From NCBI GenBank assembly GCA_964601735.1, contig CAZROO010000011.1, positions 1 through 40,684 of the forward strand: DNA of 40,684 nt, written 5' to 3'. The DNA is from DATAJX01 sp964601735. GTDB taxonomy: Bacteria > Pseudomonadota > Alphaproteobacteria > UBA2136 > UBA6156. The notes below the pieces were generated by a model. That model had not been told where the DNA came from and ran no database searches. It was given only the letters and a program-made list of their open reading frames with translations. A program made the position numbers and the translations under genes. Of this stretch, positions 24,482-32,853 are shown piece by piece (position 1 is the stretch's first letter; every line of letters starts with the position of its first letter).

Positions 24482-25774
24482 TTATTCACCGACGTGGATG
24501 GTGAAGGGAAGCGAGGCGGTCTTTTGGCCCATCGGCAGCCCCTTGTTGGGGCTGTCGTTGAGGTGGATGCTCAGCTTGAGCGGCATGATGTAGCCGTCGG
24601 GCGTGAGCAGCGCCTTCACTTCCGCCGGGCGGCGTTCCAGCCGGTAGGTGCGGTGGGAGACCGGCAGCCCGTAGATGTGGTTGTAGTTGTGGCAGGTGAA
24701 GTTCTCCCACACCTGCCGGTCGTTGGCGTTGTCGAAACTGCGGCGCGGCAGCTTGCGCAGCATCCCGATTTCGGCCGGGTAGTATCTTTCCAGCAGCTCA
24801 AGGTTGTTCCAGATGGCCAGCCAGGGGCCGAGCATCTCGAACGCGCTGGCGTATTCGGCCAGTACATGCCGCCCGCCGAAGCAGCCGTTGGCGCACCCGC
24901 ACAACGTATGTTTGGCGTTGACGGTATGAGGTGCGTCGTCGGAACCGAGACAGAAATACTGGTTGTCGTTTCCGAAGGCGGCGTCCCATACCGAAATCAT
25001 ATCGAACAGGAACTTGAGCCGCGGCGCGCAGACGGCGCCGAGGACCGAGTGTTGCACGATGAGATCGACAGTATGCTGCATGTGCTGGAAAGTAAGCGTG
25101 CCGACGCCCCGGCCTTCGAGCTGGCGGATGAAGTTGACCCCCTCGGCGGTGGTCAGGTGTTCGCCCGAGAACAGCTTGAGGTTGGGGAGGCGGTCGATAA
25201 GGCGCGGCGCCTGCTCGGTGTAGTAAATGCTTTCGGCATTCACGCGGGGGCCGAAGTAGGCCGTGCCGGGCAGGTCGGAGCCTTCGCCGTGGGTACAGAA
25301 GGTGAGGCCGGTTTCTTCGATGGCGCGCATAACGCCGCTTTTGAAGTGTTCTTCAATCGGCACCGCCAGGTGTGAGTTGGTGGTGAGATTGCCGTGCGAA
25401 CTGGCCGGGTATTTTTTGACCGATATGCCGCCCGCTTTTTTGAACTCTTCAATATCCGCCGGGGTTGTTTCGCCCGACAGGTAGAGGCAGTAATCGACGT
25501 ATTCGAGCCTGCCGATGCCGCCCTTTTCGCAGCGCCACTTGTAGCCTGTGAGCGTGGCGCGGGTTTTGGTATCCGGCCCCGAGACCTTGCTGACCGGCGG
25601 GGAGGTGTTGAGCATCAGCCGGCCGCCGCAAAAGCCGCCCAGGATGATTTCGTTGATGTAGACCGGCAGCATGTATTTGACATAGCCGGTTCTGGGATTG
25701 GTGATGTTGTCGCGGATGTGGCGGTGGCCATCGATGCCGCAGGGGAAGGTGTAGCTTTGGGTTTGGTTCGTCAT
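24482..25774 (-). CDS. PyrC-type dihydroorotase or related amidohydrolase
   Basis: Type II dihydroorotase signatures are all present: metal ligands His17 and His19 (DGHRH), the carbamylated Lys120 (VKKYPA), His162 (THGE), His207 (EHLTT), and Asp279 in CLGSDDAPH, followed by the characteristic KHTLCGCANGCFGG and YGLPVS. ATG 25774 has GGAG 7 nt upstream. At 430 aa it is about 80 residues longer than typical PyrC (about 348), with extra C-terminal sequence and an altered DxHxH first motif (DGHRH is still DxHxH). It forms an operon with the DHODH-like gene, giving the two successive steps carbamoyl-aspartate to orotate. Confidence 0.82.
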   Translation of the reverse strand: MTNQTQSYTFPCGIDGHRHIRDNITNPRTGYVKYMLPVYINEIILGGFCGGRLMLNTSPPVSKVSGPDTKTRATLTGYKWRCEKGGIGRLEYVDYCLYLSGETTPADIEEFKKAGGISVKKYPASSHGNLTTNSHLAVPIEEHFKSGVMRAIEETGLTFCTHGEGSDLPGTAYFGPRVNAESIYYTEQAPRLIDRLPNLKLFSGEHLTTAEGVNFIRQLEGRGVGTLTFQHMQHTVDLIVQHSVLGAVCAPRLKFLFDMISVWDAAFGNDNQYFCLGSDDAPHTVNAKHTLCGCANGCFGGRHVLAEYASAFEMLGPWLAIWNNLELLERYYPAEIGMLRKLPRRSFDNANDRQVWENFTCHNYNHIYGLPVSHRTYRLERRPAEVKALLTPDGYIMPLKLSIHLNDSPNKGLPMGQKTASLPFTIHVGE

Positions 25775-26087
25775 AGAAAACTCCGTGACGTAAGAGAGAG
25801 GATTGCCACTGCCCTTGAGTGAGGGAAGGGGCGCAAAAAGCTGTGTTGCTTCGGGCGGGTGTGTACAGGCTGGAGGCGGGGGTGGCAAGGGCCTTGTGGG
25901 CCGGGGCTGTAAGCCTGGTGCAAGGGTTATCTGGATTTTGTGGGGAGTGTGGCGCGGTGGATTGCGGTGGTGTGGTTCTCCGCCTTATAGCGATTGGGCG
26001 TTTGAGAACGTGACCTATCCATTTACCTAATGAGCTTTGGCTCCGCAGCGCCTCCGGCGTGATGCGGGGCCTTGGGGGAAAACCTGA
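25775..26087. other. 313-bp divergent intergenic region
   Basis: Between the PyrC-type gene and the helical protein at 26088. It is G/T-rich on the plus strand. I see no convincing promoter pair, hairpin or small gene. A TATAAG on the minus strand (within 25984-25995) lacks a good -35. Confidence 0.5.
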
Positions 26088-26726
26088 ATGATAACCGATA
26101 ACGTTGCGCACCTGCCTGCGCAGGGGGATGCCTGCCCGCCGCGCCACCTTGACCGTGATGTGGCCGTGGCTGCGGTTCATGCCTTGCTGGCTGCGCTGCT
26201 GAAGGCGGCACCCGAGCAGCCGGTGAAGCTGGCGCTGGAACTGCCGGGATTACGGGAGGCGCGGCTGATACTGGAAAGCCTGCCCGACGCCATTGAACCT
26301 GATGACGTGATGGAGGCGGCTATGGCGCAGGCTTCGGCCGAAAGGCTGGAGTTGGTGTACGAGCTGTTCGGCGACCGCCTGCGGTGCGCCGACGACCATG
26401 CCGATGCCTTGCTGGAACGCGGCGACACCGCCATTGCCGCAGCTTACCTGCCGCTGCTGCTGTCGCGGTTGCGGCGGCCGGTGGAGTTGTTCCAGAAACT
26501 GCTGGAACGCGGCGATGATGCCCTGTTCCTGCAACTGGTCGAACATCAGGCGCACTGCTGTTTTGACACCGGCGACCTTGAGTCGTTGCGCGAATTGGCT
26601 GACGAAGCGGCGAACCGTCACCGCGAGGTGCGGCCCAGTGCCGGTGCCGAAGCCGTGGCCCGTGCCGCGGCCCTGCATGCCGCGGCGGTCCGGTTGCGCG
26701 ATGCCGTGAGCTTGCGGCAGTTCTAA
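26088..26726 (+). CDS. Unknown all-helical protein upstream of flagellin
   Basis: A 212-aa protein rich in Ala, Leu, Arg and Glu, predicted to be nearly all helix, with repeating patterns of about 20-25 residues (LELVYELFGDRLRCADDHADALLERGDTAI; LFQKLLERGDDALFLQLVEH) that suggest a helical-repeat scaffold. There is no signal peptide or membrane segment. A strong terminator and then the flagellin promoter follow. A flagellar role is possible from position but not shown. Ribosome site: GGGGGAAAACC just before the ATG. Confidence 0.65.
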   Translation: MITDNVAHLPAQGDACPPRHLDRDVAVAAVHALLAALLKAAPEQPVKLALELPGLREARLILESLPDAIEPDDVMEAAMAQASAERLELVYELFGDRLRCADDHADALLERGDTAIAAAYLPLLLSRLRRPVELFQKLLERGDDALFLQLVEHQAHCCFDTGDLESLRELADEAANRHREVRPSAGAEAVARAAALHAAAVRLRDAVSLRQF

Positions 26727-26753
26727 GGGTAATCTCCTTTTTTGCGATAAGGT

Positions 26754-26787
26754 CGGGGCTGTCCTGTTTGGATAGCCCCGCTTTTTT
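26754..26787 (+). terminator. Terminator upstream of flagellin
   Basis: CGGGGCTGTCC / GGATAGCCCCG (one mismatch) with a TGTTT loop, then CTTTTTT. Its last T is the first base of the sigma54-type promoter. Confidence 0.88.
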
Positions 26788-26802
26788 GGCATGAGGTATG
26801 CA
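26787..26802 (+). promoter_or_regulatory. Sigma54-type promoter for flagellin
   Basis: TGGCATGAGGTATGCA matches TGGCACGNNNNTTGCW at 10 of 12 defined positions with exact GG-N10-GC spacing. The GC is 31 nt before the flagellin ATG, leaving room for an AAAAGGA ribosome site. Confidence 0.65.
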
Positions 26803-26831
26803 TTAAGTTTAGGCAAAAGGAAGTTTTTGCC

Positions 26832-28430
26832 ATGACGGTATCGCTCGTTTCCAACCTGGCCAGCCAGTATGCCCAAAGCGCGATTAAGGCCCGCAGCGAT
26901 GCGGTGAACACCGATACGTTGCAGCTTTCGTCCGGGCAGCGGGTGTTTTCTGCCGTGCAGGACGCCGCCGCGCTGGCGGTGGGTGCCGGGCTGAAGATTG
27001 ACAATGCCGGGCTGGCTTCGGCGAAAATCAATGCCGGCGCGGCGACTTCGATGTTGCAGATTGCCGACGGCGCGCTGGGCACCGTGAGTGACATTCTGGT
27101 CCGCATGCAGACGCTGGCGGTGCAAAGCAGCAGCGGCCAGAACAGCGACGCCGACCGCCAGCCGGTTGACCTGGAATTCCAGGCCTTGCTGACCGAACTC
27201 AACCGTATTGCGGGGGCTACCAACTTTAACGGCGTGAACCTGCTCAATGGTCAGCCGGGTTATACCCAGACCAATGCCTCGAACGTGGCGGCGGATGGGA
27301 TTACCAACATCAGCTATAATAAAAACAGCACCCTGGGGAGTAGTCCGACGCTGCGTTATACCTACGATGCCGCCACCGAAAAGATGACGCTGACCCGCAC
27401 CGACGCGGGAGTGGCCAGCAGCCAGACGCTGGATTTGACGGCCATCATGGACAACGTGGCGGGTACCGGCAACAACCTGAGTAATGGGCAGAGCATCAGC
27501 CTGAACTTCAACCAGATTGGCGTGACGCTGACGCTGGGGCCGGTGTTTAACCGCGGGGCGGATATTCTGCCGACGGCGGTGGCGGCGCCGGGTGCGGGCG
27601 GCGTGATGGGAACGGCGGCTGCCTTTGCGCCCGCCACCAGCAGCCTGGATGGCGCCGGGGTGCAGGGTTTGCTGGATATCGGGGCGGCGTTACCCGTCGT
27701 TTATAACAGTGCCACCGGCCTGATGACGTTGCCGGTGGCGACCACTGCCGGTACGGTGACGTTGGGCCCGGTGGCGGGCGTGAGTTATGCCGTAAACGGC
27801 GGTGCGGTAGGCGCCAGCGGCGCGGCCAGCGCCGACCTGACGGCGGTGGGGGCGTCCACCGTGACCACGGTGGATGTGTATGTGGACACAACCGGCGGCC
27901 CGCAAAAGGTGGGGACGGTGAGCATTACCGGAGACATCACCGGTACGGGGGCGGGCAGCGGCACGCTGGATATCAGCGCCGGGCAGGGGCTGGAAAGCGG
28001 CGCGTTGCAGACCGCCAACGCCAATACCCTGCTGACCTACAAGATTGGTACCGGTATTGTGAACGGCCAGGACCTGTTGCAGGTGAGTTTGCCGCCGGTG
28101 AATGCCGATTCGCTAGGGTTGACCGGGGTGGGCGTAGGCACCCAGTTTGGTGCCAATGCGGCGATTGATGCCCTGAAGGCTGCTGTGCAGATGGTGAGCA
28201 ATGCGCGGGCGGTGGTGGGTGCCCAGCAAAGCCGTTTGAGCCAGGTGAGCACCAACATCAATGTGTTCAGCGAAAATAACGAGACCGCCCGCAGTGCGCT
28301 GGTGGACGTGGACGTGCCGGGCACCATCAGCGATTTGGCCGACAATCAGGCGGTGTTGCAGGCCGGGATTGCGATGCTGGCGCAGAGCAACAAGATTCCG
28401 CAGATGCTTTTAAATCTTTTGCAGAACTAA
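26832..28430 (+). CDS. Flagellin
   Basis: This is the filament subunit, 532 aa. The N-terminal D0/D1 region (VSLVSNLASQYAQSAIKARSDAV...LQLSSGQRVFSAVQDAAALAVG...MLQIADGALGTVSDILVRMQTLAVQ) and the C-terminal D1/D0 region (NARAVVGAQQSRLSQVSTNINVF...AQSNKIPQMLLNLLQN) are flagellin-like. The centre (about residues 150-440) is low-complexity, Gly/Ala/Thr/Val-rich, as in exposed D2/D3 domains. It is exported without a signal peptide. The expected SGxRINSAxDDAAGL is changed to SGQRVFSAVQDAAAL. Confidence 0.93.
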   Translation: MTVSLVSNLASQYAQSAIKARSDAVNTDTLQLSSGQRVFSAVQDAAALAVGAGLKIDNAGLASAKINAGAATSMLQIADGALGTVSDILVRMQTLAVQSSSGQNSDADRQPVDLEFQALLTELNRIAGATNFNGVNLLNGQPGYTQTNASNVAADGITNISYNKNSTLGSSPTLRYTYDAATEKMTLTRTDAGVASSQTLDLTAIMDNVAGTGNNLSNGQSISLNFNQIGVTLTLGPVFNRGADILPTAVAAPGAGGVMGTAAAFAPATSSLDGAGVQGLLDIGAALPVVYNSATGLMTLPVATTAGTVTLGPVAGVSYAVNGGAVGASGAASADLTAVGASTVTTVDVYVDTTGGPQKVGTVSITGDITGTGAGSGTLDISAGQGLESGALQTANANTLLTYKIGTGIVNGQDLLQVSLPPVNADSLGLTGVGVGTQFGANAAIDALKAAVQMVSNARAVVGAQQSRLSQVSTNINVFSENNETARSALVDVDVPGTISDLADNQAVLQAGIAMLAQSNKIPQMLLNLLQN

Positions 28431-28461
28431 CATAACCGAAGATAGCAGGTACGCTTAAAAT

Positions 28462-28833
28462 ATGGCCGAACTCGACCTTGCCAACGCGCTGGCCCAGCAG
28501 GCCTCCGGCGGTCGTCGCCGGGGCGGCATGGCGGCTGCCGGGGCGGCGGCGGTGCCTTCCAAACCCGGCTGGCAGCCGCTGTTGCTGGGGCGGGATTTTC
28601 GCGTCAGCGATGCCACCCAGACCGCCCTGGCGCGTGCGGCGGTGACCATGAACCGCACCTTGCGGCCCGAAGGTTTGGTGGTAAACGTGCCACAGGAGGG
28701 CGGAAATTTGCCGGTTCAAGTGGCAGAGGCCCGCGGCGGCAAGGTGGTGAAGGCGTATGATGAGGGCGAGTTTTTGAGCGTGTTTGCCCGTCAGCGCCAG
28801 ATGAACGGCGTGATTGTGGATGGGCAGGCGTAA
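28462..28833 (+). CDS. FlaG-like flagellar protein
   Basis: A 123-aa protein between flagellin and fliD, the position of FlaG in many genomes. The C-terminal half (LPVQVAEARGGKVVKAYDEGEFLSVFARQRQMNGVIVDGQA) resembles the FlaG core VKVVDxETGEVIRQIPPEEVL...GLLLDxxA, though weakly. The N-terminal half is Gly/Ala/Arg-rich (ASGGRRRGGMAAAGAAAV) and probably disordered. FlaG influences filament length. Confidence 0.6.
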   Translation: MAELDLANALAQQASGGRRRGGMAAAGAAAVPSKPGWQPLLLGRDFRVSDATQTALARAAVTMNRTLRPEGLVVNVPQEGGNLPVQVAEARGGKVVKAYDEGEFLSVFARQRQMNGVIVDGQA

Positions 28834-28842
28834 GGAAGAGTT

Positions 28843-28858
28843 AGGAACGACTTATGCA
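28843..28858 (+). promoter_or_regulatory. Sigma54-type promoter for fliD-fliS
   Basis: AGGAACGACTTATGCA shares GG, ACG and TGCA with the sigma54 consensus at exact GG-N10-GC spacing. The GC is 33 nt before the fliD ATG, nearly the same distance as at flagellin. Confidence 0.5.
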
Positions 28859-28889
28859 AAGACTCACAAGGACAAGGGGCAAGTAGCCA

Positions 28890-30686
28890 ATGACGACCAG
28901 CACCAGCGGTGTAGGCAGCCTGCTGAATACCAGCGGCATTTCCGTCGGTTCGGACGGCAAAATCCAGGTCGGGGGCCTGTCTTCGGGCATTGATACCACC
29001 GCGCTGATCAACGCCCAGATTGCGGCCGACAGCGTGCCGATCACCAATTTAAACACTAAAATCACCGCCAACAACACGCTGCTCAGCGCCTACAATGACC
29101 TCAAGACCAAGGTTTCGGCCCTGCAAACCAGCCTGGATACCCTGCGCAACAACCTGGCCTTTGGCAGCACCAACGTGTTTACCCAGATGGCCGGCAGCGG
29201 CACCACCGTGGCAGGGCCCAGCGCGCCGGGCGGTTATACGCCGTCGGATATCAACAGTTTGCTGGCGACGTCGTTTTCGAGCAAGGCGCAGACTGCCAAC
29301 CACACCATCACCATCGAGCAACTGGCGCAGGCACAGCAGATTAGCAGTGACTCACAGGCTAGCGGCACCGCCGCGCTGGGCTACACTGGCACGCTGACCA
29401 TCAACGGCAAGGATGTGAATATTGTTGCCACCGACAGCATGCTGGATGTGCGCGATAAGATTAACGCCGCCGGGGCCAACGTGAACGCCACGATTGTGAA
29501 CGCCGACAGCACCCACAGCTACCTGATTATGACCAGCAGCACCACGGGGACGGGCAGTAATGCCATCACCTTGACCGAGACGGCGCTGAGTGACGCGATG
29601 GGGCTGACCAACGGCAGCGCCACCGCCAAGAACGAGCTGACCCAGGCCAAAAACGCCATCATCGACGTTGACGGCATTACCGGCATCACCCGCAGCACCA
29701 ACGTGATTAGCGACGTGATTGACGGCGTGACGCTGAGCTTGCAGAAGGCCGAGCCCAATACGGTCATCAACCTGCAGGTGGCGCCTGACCTGAACGCGAT
29801 CAAGTCGGCCATCGGCACCTTTGTGACCGCGTACAACGACCTTCGCAGTTTCATCTCCACCCAGAACACCAGCACCAGTACCACCAACAGCGACGGCAGC
29901 ACCACCAGCAGCTTTGGCCCGCTGTACAACAACAGCGTGATGCGCCAGGTGGCCGACCAGCTACAGTTTTTGGCGGCGACGCAGATAAAGACCAACGCCG
30001 ATGGCTACCAGAGCCTGAGCCAGATTGGCGTGACGATGGGCAGCGACTACAAGCTCGCTATCGACGACAGCGCCATGGACCCCAAACTGCTGGCCAACGT
30101 GGGTGCGGTGTCGAAGTTGTTCGGTTTTAGCTCCACGACGTCGGATTCGCGTATCAACGTGATCTCGCGCAGCAGCAGCACCCAGGGCGGCACCTACTAC
30201 CTGGGCATTGACGGCACCGACGGCAGCGGCATGGCCACCGGTGTTTACCTCAACACCGCCCAGAACACCGGCAACAGCACCGACGGCACCCTGAATATGC
30301 TGGGCAACAACGTGTTCCAGGCCAGCAACTTGAGTACGGCCAACGGCCTGACCCTGGGCTTTACCAACACCGACCCCAACCTGGGGGCTATCAGCAACAT
30401 CCAGATTACCGTGCAGCGCGGGATTGCCGACACGTTCTTCGACTTTTTCAGCTCGCTGACTTCTACCGGCACCGGCGTGATTGACACCCAGGTGAGCAAT
30501 ATCACCAGCCAGAACAGCAGCTACCAGAGCCAGATTGATACGCTGAACGGCCGCCTGGCCACCGAGAAGACCAACCTCACCAACAAATATGCGGCGATGG
30601 AAACCGCGCTTTCGCAACTTTCGGCGCTGCAAAACCAGATTTCCCAGTTTTTCAGCGCCAGCAACAACAGCAATGGTAACGGCTAA
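28890..30686 (+). CDS. fliD: Flagellar filament cap protein FliD
   Basis: FliD caps the growing filament and aids flagellin folding. The 598-aa product starts with the FliD_N pattern ISVGSDGKIQVGGLSSGIDTTALINAQIAADSVPITNLNTKI, has a Thr/Ser/Asn-rich variable centre, and ends with the FliD_C helical region (TQVSNITSQNSSYQSQIDTLNGRLATEKTNLTNKYAAMETALSQL). Its stop overlaps the fliS start (TAATG). Confidence 0.95.
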   Translation: MTTSTSGVGSLLNTSGISVGSDGKIQVGGLSSGIDTTALINAQIAADSVPITNLNTKITANNTLLSAYNDLKTKVSALQTSLDTLRNNLAFGSTNVFTQMAGSGTTVAGPSAPGGYTPSDINSLLATSFSSKAQTANHTITIEQLAQAQQISSDSQASGTAALGYTGTLTINGKDVNIVATDSMLDVRDKINAAGANVNATIVNADSTHSYLIMTSSTTGTGSNAITLTETALSDAMGLTNGSATAKNELTQAKNAIIDVDGITGITRSTNVISDVIDGVTLSLQKAEPNTVINLQVAPDLNAIKSAIGTFVTAYNDLRSFISTQNTSTSTTNSDGSTTSSFGPLYNNSVMRQVADQLQFLAATQIKTNADGYQSLSQIGVTMGSDYKLAIDDSAMDPKLLANVGAVSKLFGFSSTTSDSRINVISRSSSTQGGTYYLGIDGTDGSGMATGVYLNTAQNTGNSTDGTLNMLGNNVFQASNLSTANGLTLGFTNTDPNLGAISNIQITVQRGIADTFFDFFSSLTSTGTGVIDTQVSNITSQNSSYQSQIDTLNGRLATEKTNLTNKYAAMETALSQLSALQNQISQFFSASNNSNGNG

Positions 30687-31144
30687 TGAATAACCCCACC
30701 AACTTTGGCCAGGCCTACCTGCAGCAGCAGGTGGTCAACGCCAGCCCGCTGCAACAATTGCTGCTGCTGCTGGACGGCATCATGAAATTCACCAACCGCG
30801 CCCGCGAGTGCATTGTGGCCAAGGACATTCAGGAACGTCACAACAACAACCGCCGAGCCATGGAAATTGTGGCCCACCTGATGGGGATGATTGATGTGAC
30901 CACCGGCGGCGAGGCGGCAGTACGGCTGCGGCGCATTTACGGCTTTCTGCTGCAGCGGCTGGGTGACATTGACATGAAGAACAGCGTTGAGATTTGCGAC
31001 GAGGTAATTGGCCACCTGCGCACCATGCGTAACGCCTGGGCCCAGATGGAACAGGCACCGACCCCGCCCAAGGCGCCGGAGAATGCAGGCCCAAAGTCTG
31101 ATATGCCTGCCGCGCCGGTGATTCGGCGCTCGGCTGTAGCCTGA
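30686..31144 (+). CDS. fliS: Flagellin export chaperone FliS
   Basis: FliS binds the flagellin C-terminus in the cytoplasm. The 152-aa product has the four-helix pattern: FGQAYLQQQVVNASPLQQLLLLLDGIMKFTNRARECI, NNNRRAMEIVAHLMGMID, AVRLRRIYGFLLQRLGDIDM, EICDEVIGHLRTMRNAW. A Pro/Lys-rich tail is extra. It is translationally coupled to fliD and convergent with hemH. Confidence 0.93.
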   Translation: MNNPTNFGQAYLQQQVVNASPLQQLLLLLDGIMKFTNRARECIVAKDIQERHNNNRRAMEIVAHLMGMIDVTTGGEAAVRLRRIYGFLLQRLGDIDMKNSVEICDEVIGHLRTMRNAWAQMEQAPTPPKAPENAGPKSDMPAAPVIRRSAVA

Positions 31145-31148
31145 TACA

Positions 31149-31176
31149 GGTTTTAGGCTTTAGGCGTTAGGGCTCT
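31149..31176. repeat. 7-bp tandem array at the hemH 3' end
   Basis: Units GGTTTTA, GGCTTTA, GGCGTTA, GGGCTCT. On the minus strand they encode the last hemH codons (ALTPKA) and the stop. Confidence 0.7.
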
Positions 31177-32106
31177 AAGAACGCTGGCGCCTGCTTTGTT
31201 GAGGCAGGGGATGAGGGTGTAGGTTTTGCCACCGTTTTTCATAAAGCTCTCTTTGCCTCGCAGGCCGAGTTCCTCCAGCGTTTCGACGCAATCGACCGCG
31301 AAGCCGGGGGCGATGACCGCGATGTTTTTGAAGCCTTTAGCGGGAAGTCCTTCAACCGTTTTGTCAAAGTAGGGTTGCAGCCATTCCTCTTTTCCGAAGC
31401 GGGATTGGTAGGTAAGAAGCAGTTTCACTTCCGGTAGTTTCTTCTTCAGTAGCCTGAAGGTGGTTTCGCAGTGCTTCTGGTAGGGGTCGCCGCAGCGCAC
31501 GGTGCGCAACGGCAGGCCGTGGAAGCTGACGATGACGGCCTGGATTGGCCCTCCTACGTCCTTCGGACTCCGGCGGGTCGCTTTGCGAATGCTTTTGGCC
31601 AGCGCGTCGATGTAGGCGGGGTGGCTGTACCAGGGTTCGGTGACGGTGAGGTGGACATCGAGATTGCGTTTGAGCCAGTTGGCGAGGACGTCGAGCGTGG
31701 TGCCGACCGTGGCGCCCGCGTATTGCGGGTAGAGGGGGGTGACGCGGATTTTGGTATGGCCTTGCTTCACCAGCTTATCGAGGGTGGCGGTGATGGAGGG
31801 TTGGCCGTAGCGCATTGCATAGCCTGTAGTTTGTAGTTTGTTGCTTGTAGCAAGGGCTTTAGTGAGGGCTTTGGTGTGATAGCGCAGGGGAGAGCCGCGT
31901 TTGGCGTCCCAGATTTGGGCGTAGGTATGGCCGCTCTTTTTACTGCGGAAGGGCAGGATGACGCCGTAGAGAATCGGCAGCCAGAGCCAGCGGGGGAGGT
32001 CGACGACGCGCTTGTCGCCGAGGAATTCGGCGAGGTAGCGGAACATGTCCCGGTAACGCGGGCTGTTTGGGGTACCGAGATTTACCAGCAGGTGGGCTTG
32101 CTTCAT
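31153..32106 (-). CDS. hemH: Ferrochelatase
   Basis: HemH inserts Fe2+ into protoporphyrin IX, the last step of protohaem synthesis. Motifs: LLVNLGTPNSP at the start, MRYGQPSI, TPLYPQYAGATVGT, the metal-binding VSFHGLP, LTYQSRFGKEEWLQPY, and IAPGFAVDCVETLEE. Length 317 aa is normal. Two 7-bp arrays lie inside: one encodes the loop ATSNKLQTT before the MRYG motif, the other the final residues and stop. Confidence 0.96.
   Translation of the reverse strand: MKQAHLLVNLGTPNSPRYRDMFRYLAEFLGDKRVVDLPRWLWLPILYGVILPFRSKKSGHTYAQIWDAKRGSPLRYHTKALTKALATSNKLQTTGYAMRYGQPSITATLDKLVKQGHTKIRVTPLYPQYAGATVGTTLDVLANWLKRNLDVHLTVTEPWYSHPAYIDALAKSIRKATRRSPKDVGGPIQAVIVSFHGLPLRTVRCGDPYQKHCETTFRLLKKKLPEVKLLLTYQSRFGKEEWLQPYFDKTVEGLPAKGFKNIAVIAPGFAVDCVETLEELGLRGKESFMKNGGKTYTLIPCLNKAGASVLRALTPKA
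31824..31851. repeat. 7-bp tandem array inside hemH
   Basis: Units CTGTAGT, TTGTAGT, TTGTTGC, TTGTAGC. They encode the loop around ATSNKLQTT on the minus strand. Confidence 0.72.
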
Positions 32107-32120
32107 GAGGAAGTCATACA

Positions 32121-32207
32121 GCGGCTGGTGGTTAGCGGCTAGTGGTTAGAATTGAACGGTTTCGCGTTTCGAATGACTAACCACCGACAATTAGCCGCCA
32201 GCCACTG
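32121..32207. repeat. Heptad-type repeats with inverted arms between hemH and atpH
   Basis: Two 14-bp units (GCGGCTGGTGGTTA and GCGGCTAGTGGTTA, each two heptads) at 32121-32148 are followed at about 32175-32207 by the complementary heptads CTAACCA, CCGACAA, TTAGCCG, CCAGCCA. The whole forms an imperfect long hairpin. Confidence 0.6.
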
Positions 32208-32234
32208 CCGCAGCCTGTTCTTGACAGGCTGCGG
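32208..32234 (+). other. Perfect 11-bp hairpin in the atpH leader
   Basis: CCGCAGCCTGT and ACAGGCTGCGG with a TCTTG loop, 26 nt before the atpH ATG. There is no T-run after it, so it may be a leader structure rather than a terminator. Confidence 0.6.
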
Positions 32235-32259
32235 CGCGCCCGGCATAACCGCCGCGAAG

Positions 32260-32829
32260 ATGAAGAACACCCCTGCCGCCAACACTTACGCCCGCGCTTT
32301 TCTGGAAGCCGCCGATGCGCAACAGGTGACGGATTCGTTGATGCCCGCCGTGCAGGCGCTGGCGCAAAGCCTGGGTGACGAGAAGGTGGCAGCGCAGTTG
32401 GGCGACCCCCGGCGCGGGCCCGCGGCGCGTGCGGCGCTGGTGAAGAAGATTTCCACCGACCTGAAACTTTCCGCGCTTTTGCGCAACCTGCTGGTGTTGC
32501 TGGCCGCCAACAAACGGTTGGGCGAGGCGGGTGCGGTGATGGAGGCGATTGTGCACCTTGCCAATGAGCGCAAGGGTATTATTGAGGCTCGCGTGGAGAC
32601 CGCTGTGGCGCTGACCGATGCGCAGGTGGCGGAGTTGAAGAAGGTTCTGATGAAGAAGTTGAATGCCGCCGGCTCCGGGGCTGGGGCAGGCGTGGTGGTG
32701 AGTGAAACGGAAGTGCCGGAGTTGCTTGGCGGCTTCCGCGCCTTTGCCGCCGGCCGCGTTTGGGATTGCAGCCTGAAGGGCCGCTTGAGTGAGTTGACCG
32801 CGCGATTCGCGCACGCGATTGAAAAGTAA
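32260..32829 (+). CDS. atpH: ATP synthase F1 subunit delta
   Basis: Delta joins the alpha3-beta3 head to the b stalk. ATG 32260 (MKNTPAANTYARAFLEAADA) gives the usual N-terminus; the longer frame from 32152 runs through repeat sequence. The 189-aa protein has the six-helix N domain and ends in VSETEVPELLGGFRAFAAGRVWDCSLKGRLSELTARF, close to the family's DPxLIGGxxVxxGxxxxDxSVxxrLxxL. The ribosome site is weak (GAAG). It is 24 nt before atpA. Confidence 0.93.
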   Translation: MKNTPAANTYARAFLEAADAQQVTDSLMPAVQALAQSLGDEKVAAQLGDPRRGPAARAALVKKISTDLKLSALLRNLLVLLAANKRLGEAGAVMEAIVHLANERKGIIEARVETAVALTDAQVAELKKVLMKKLNAAGSGAGAGVVVSETEVPELLGGFRAFAAGRVWDCSLKGRLSELTARFAHAIEK

Positions 32830-32853
32830 TCTGGAATTTAAGGAGAAAATAGA

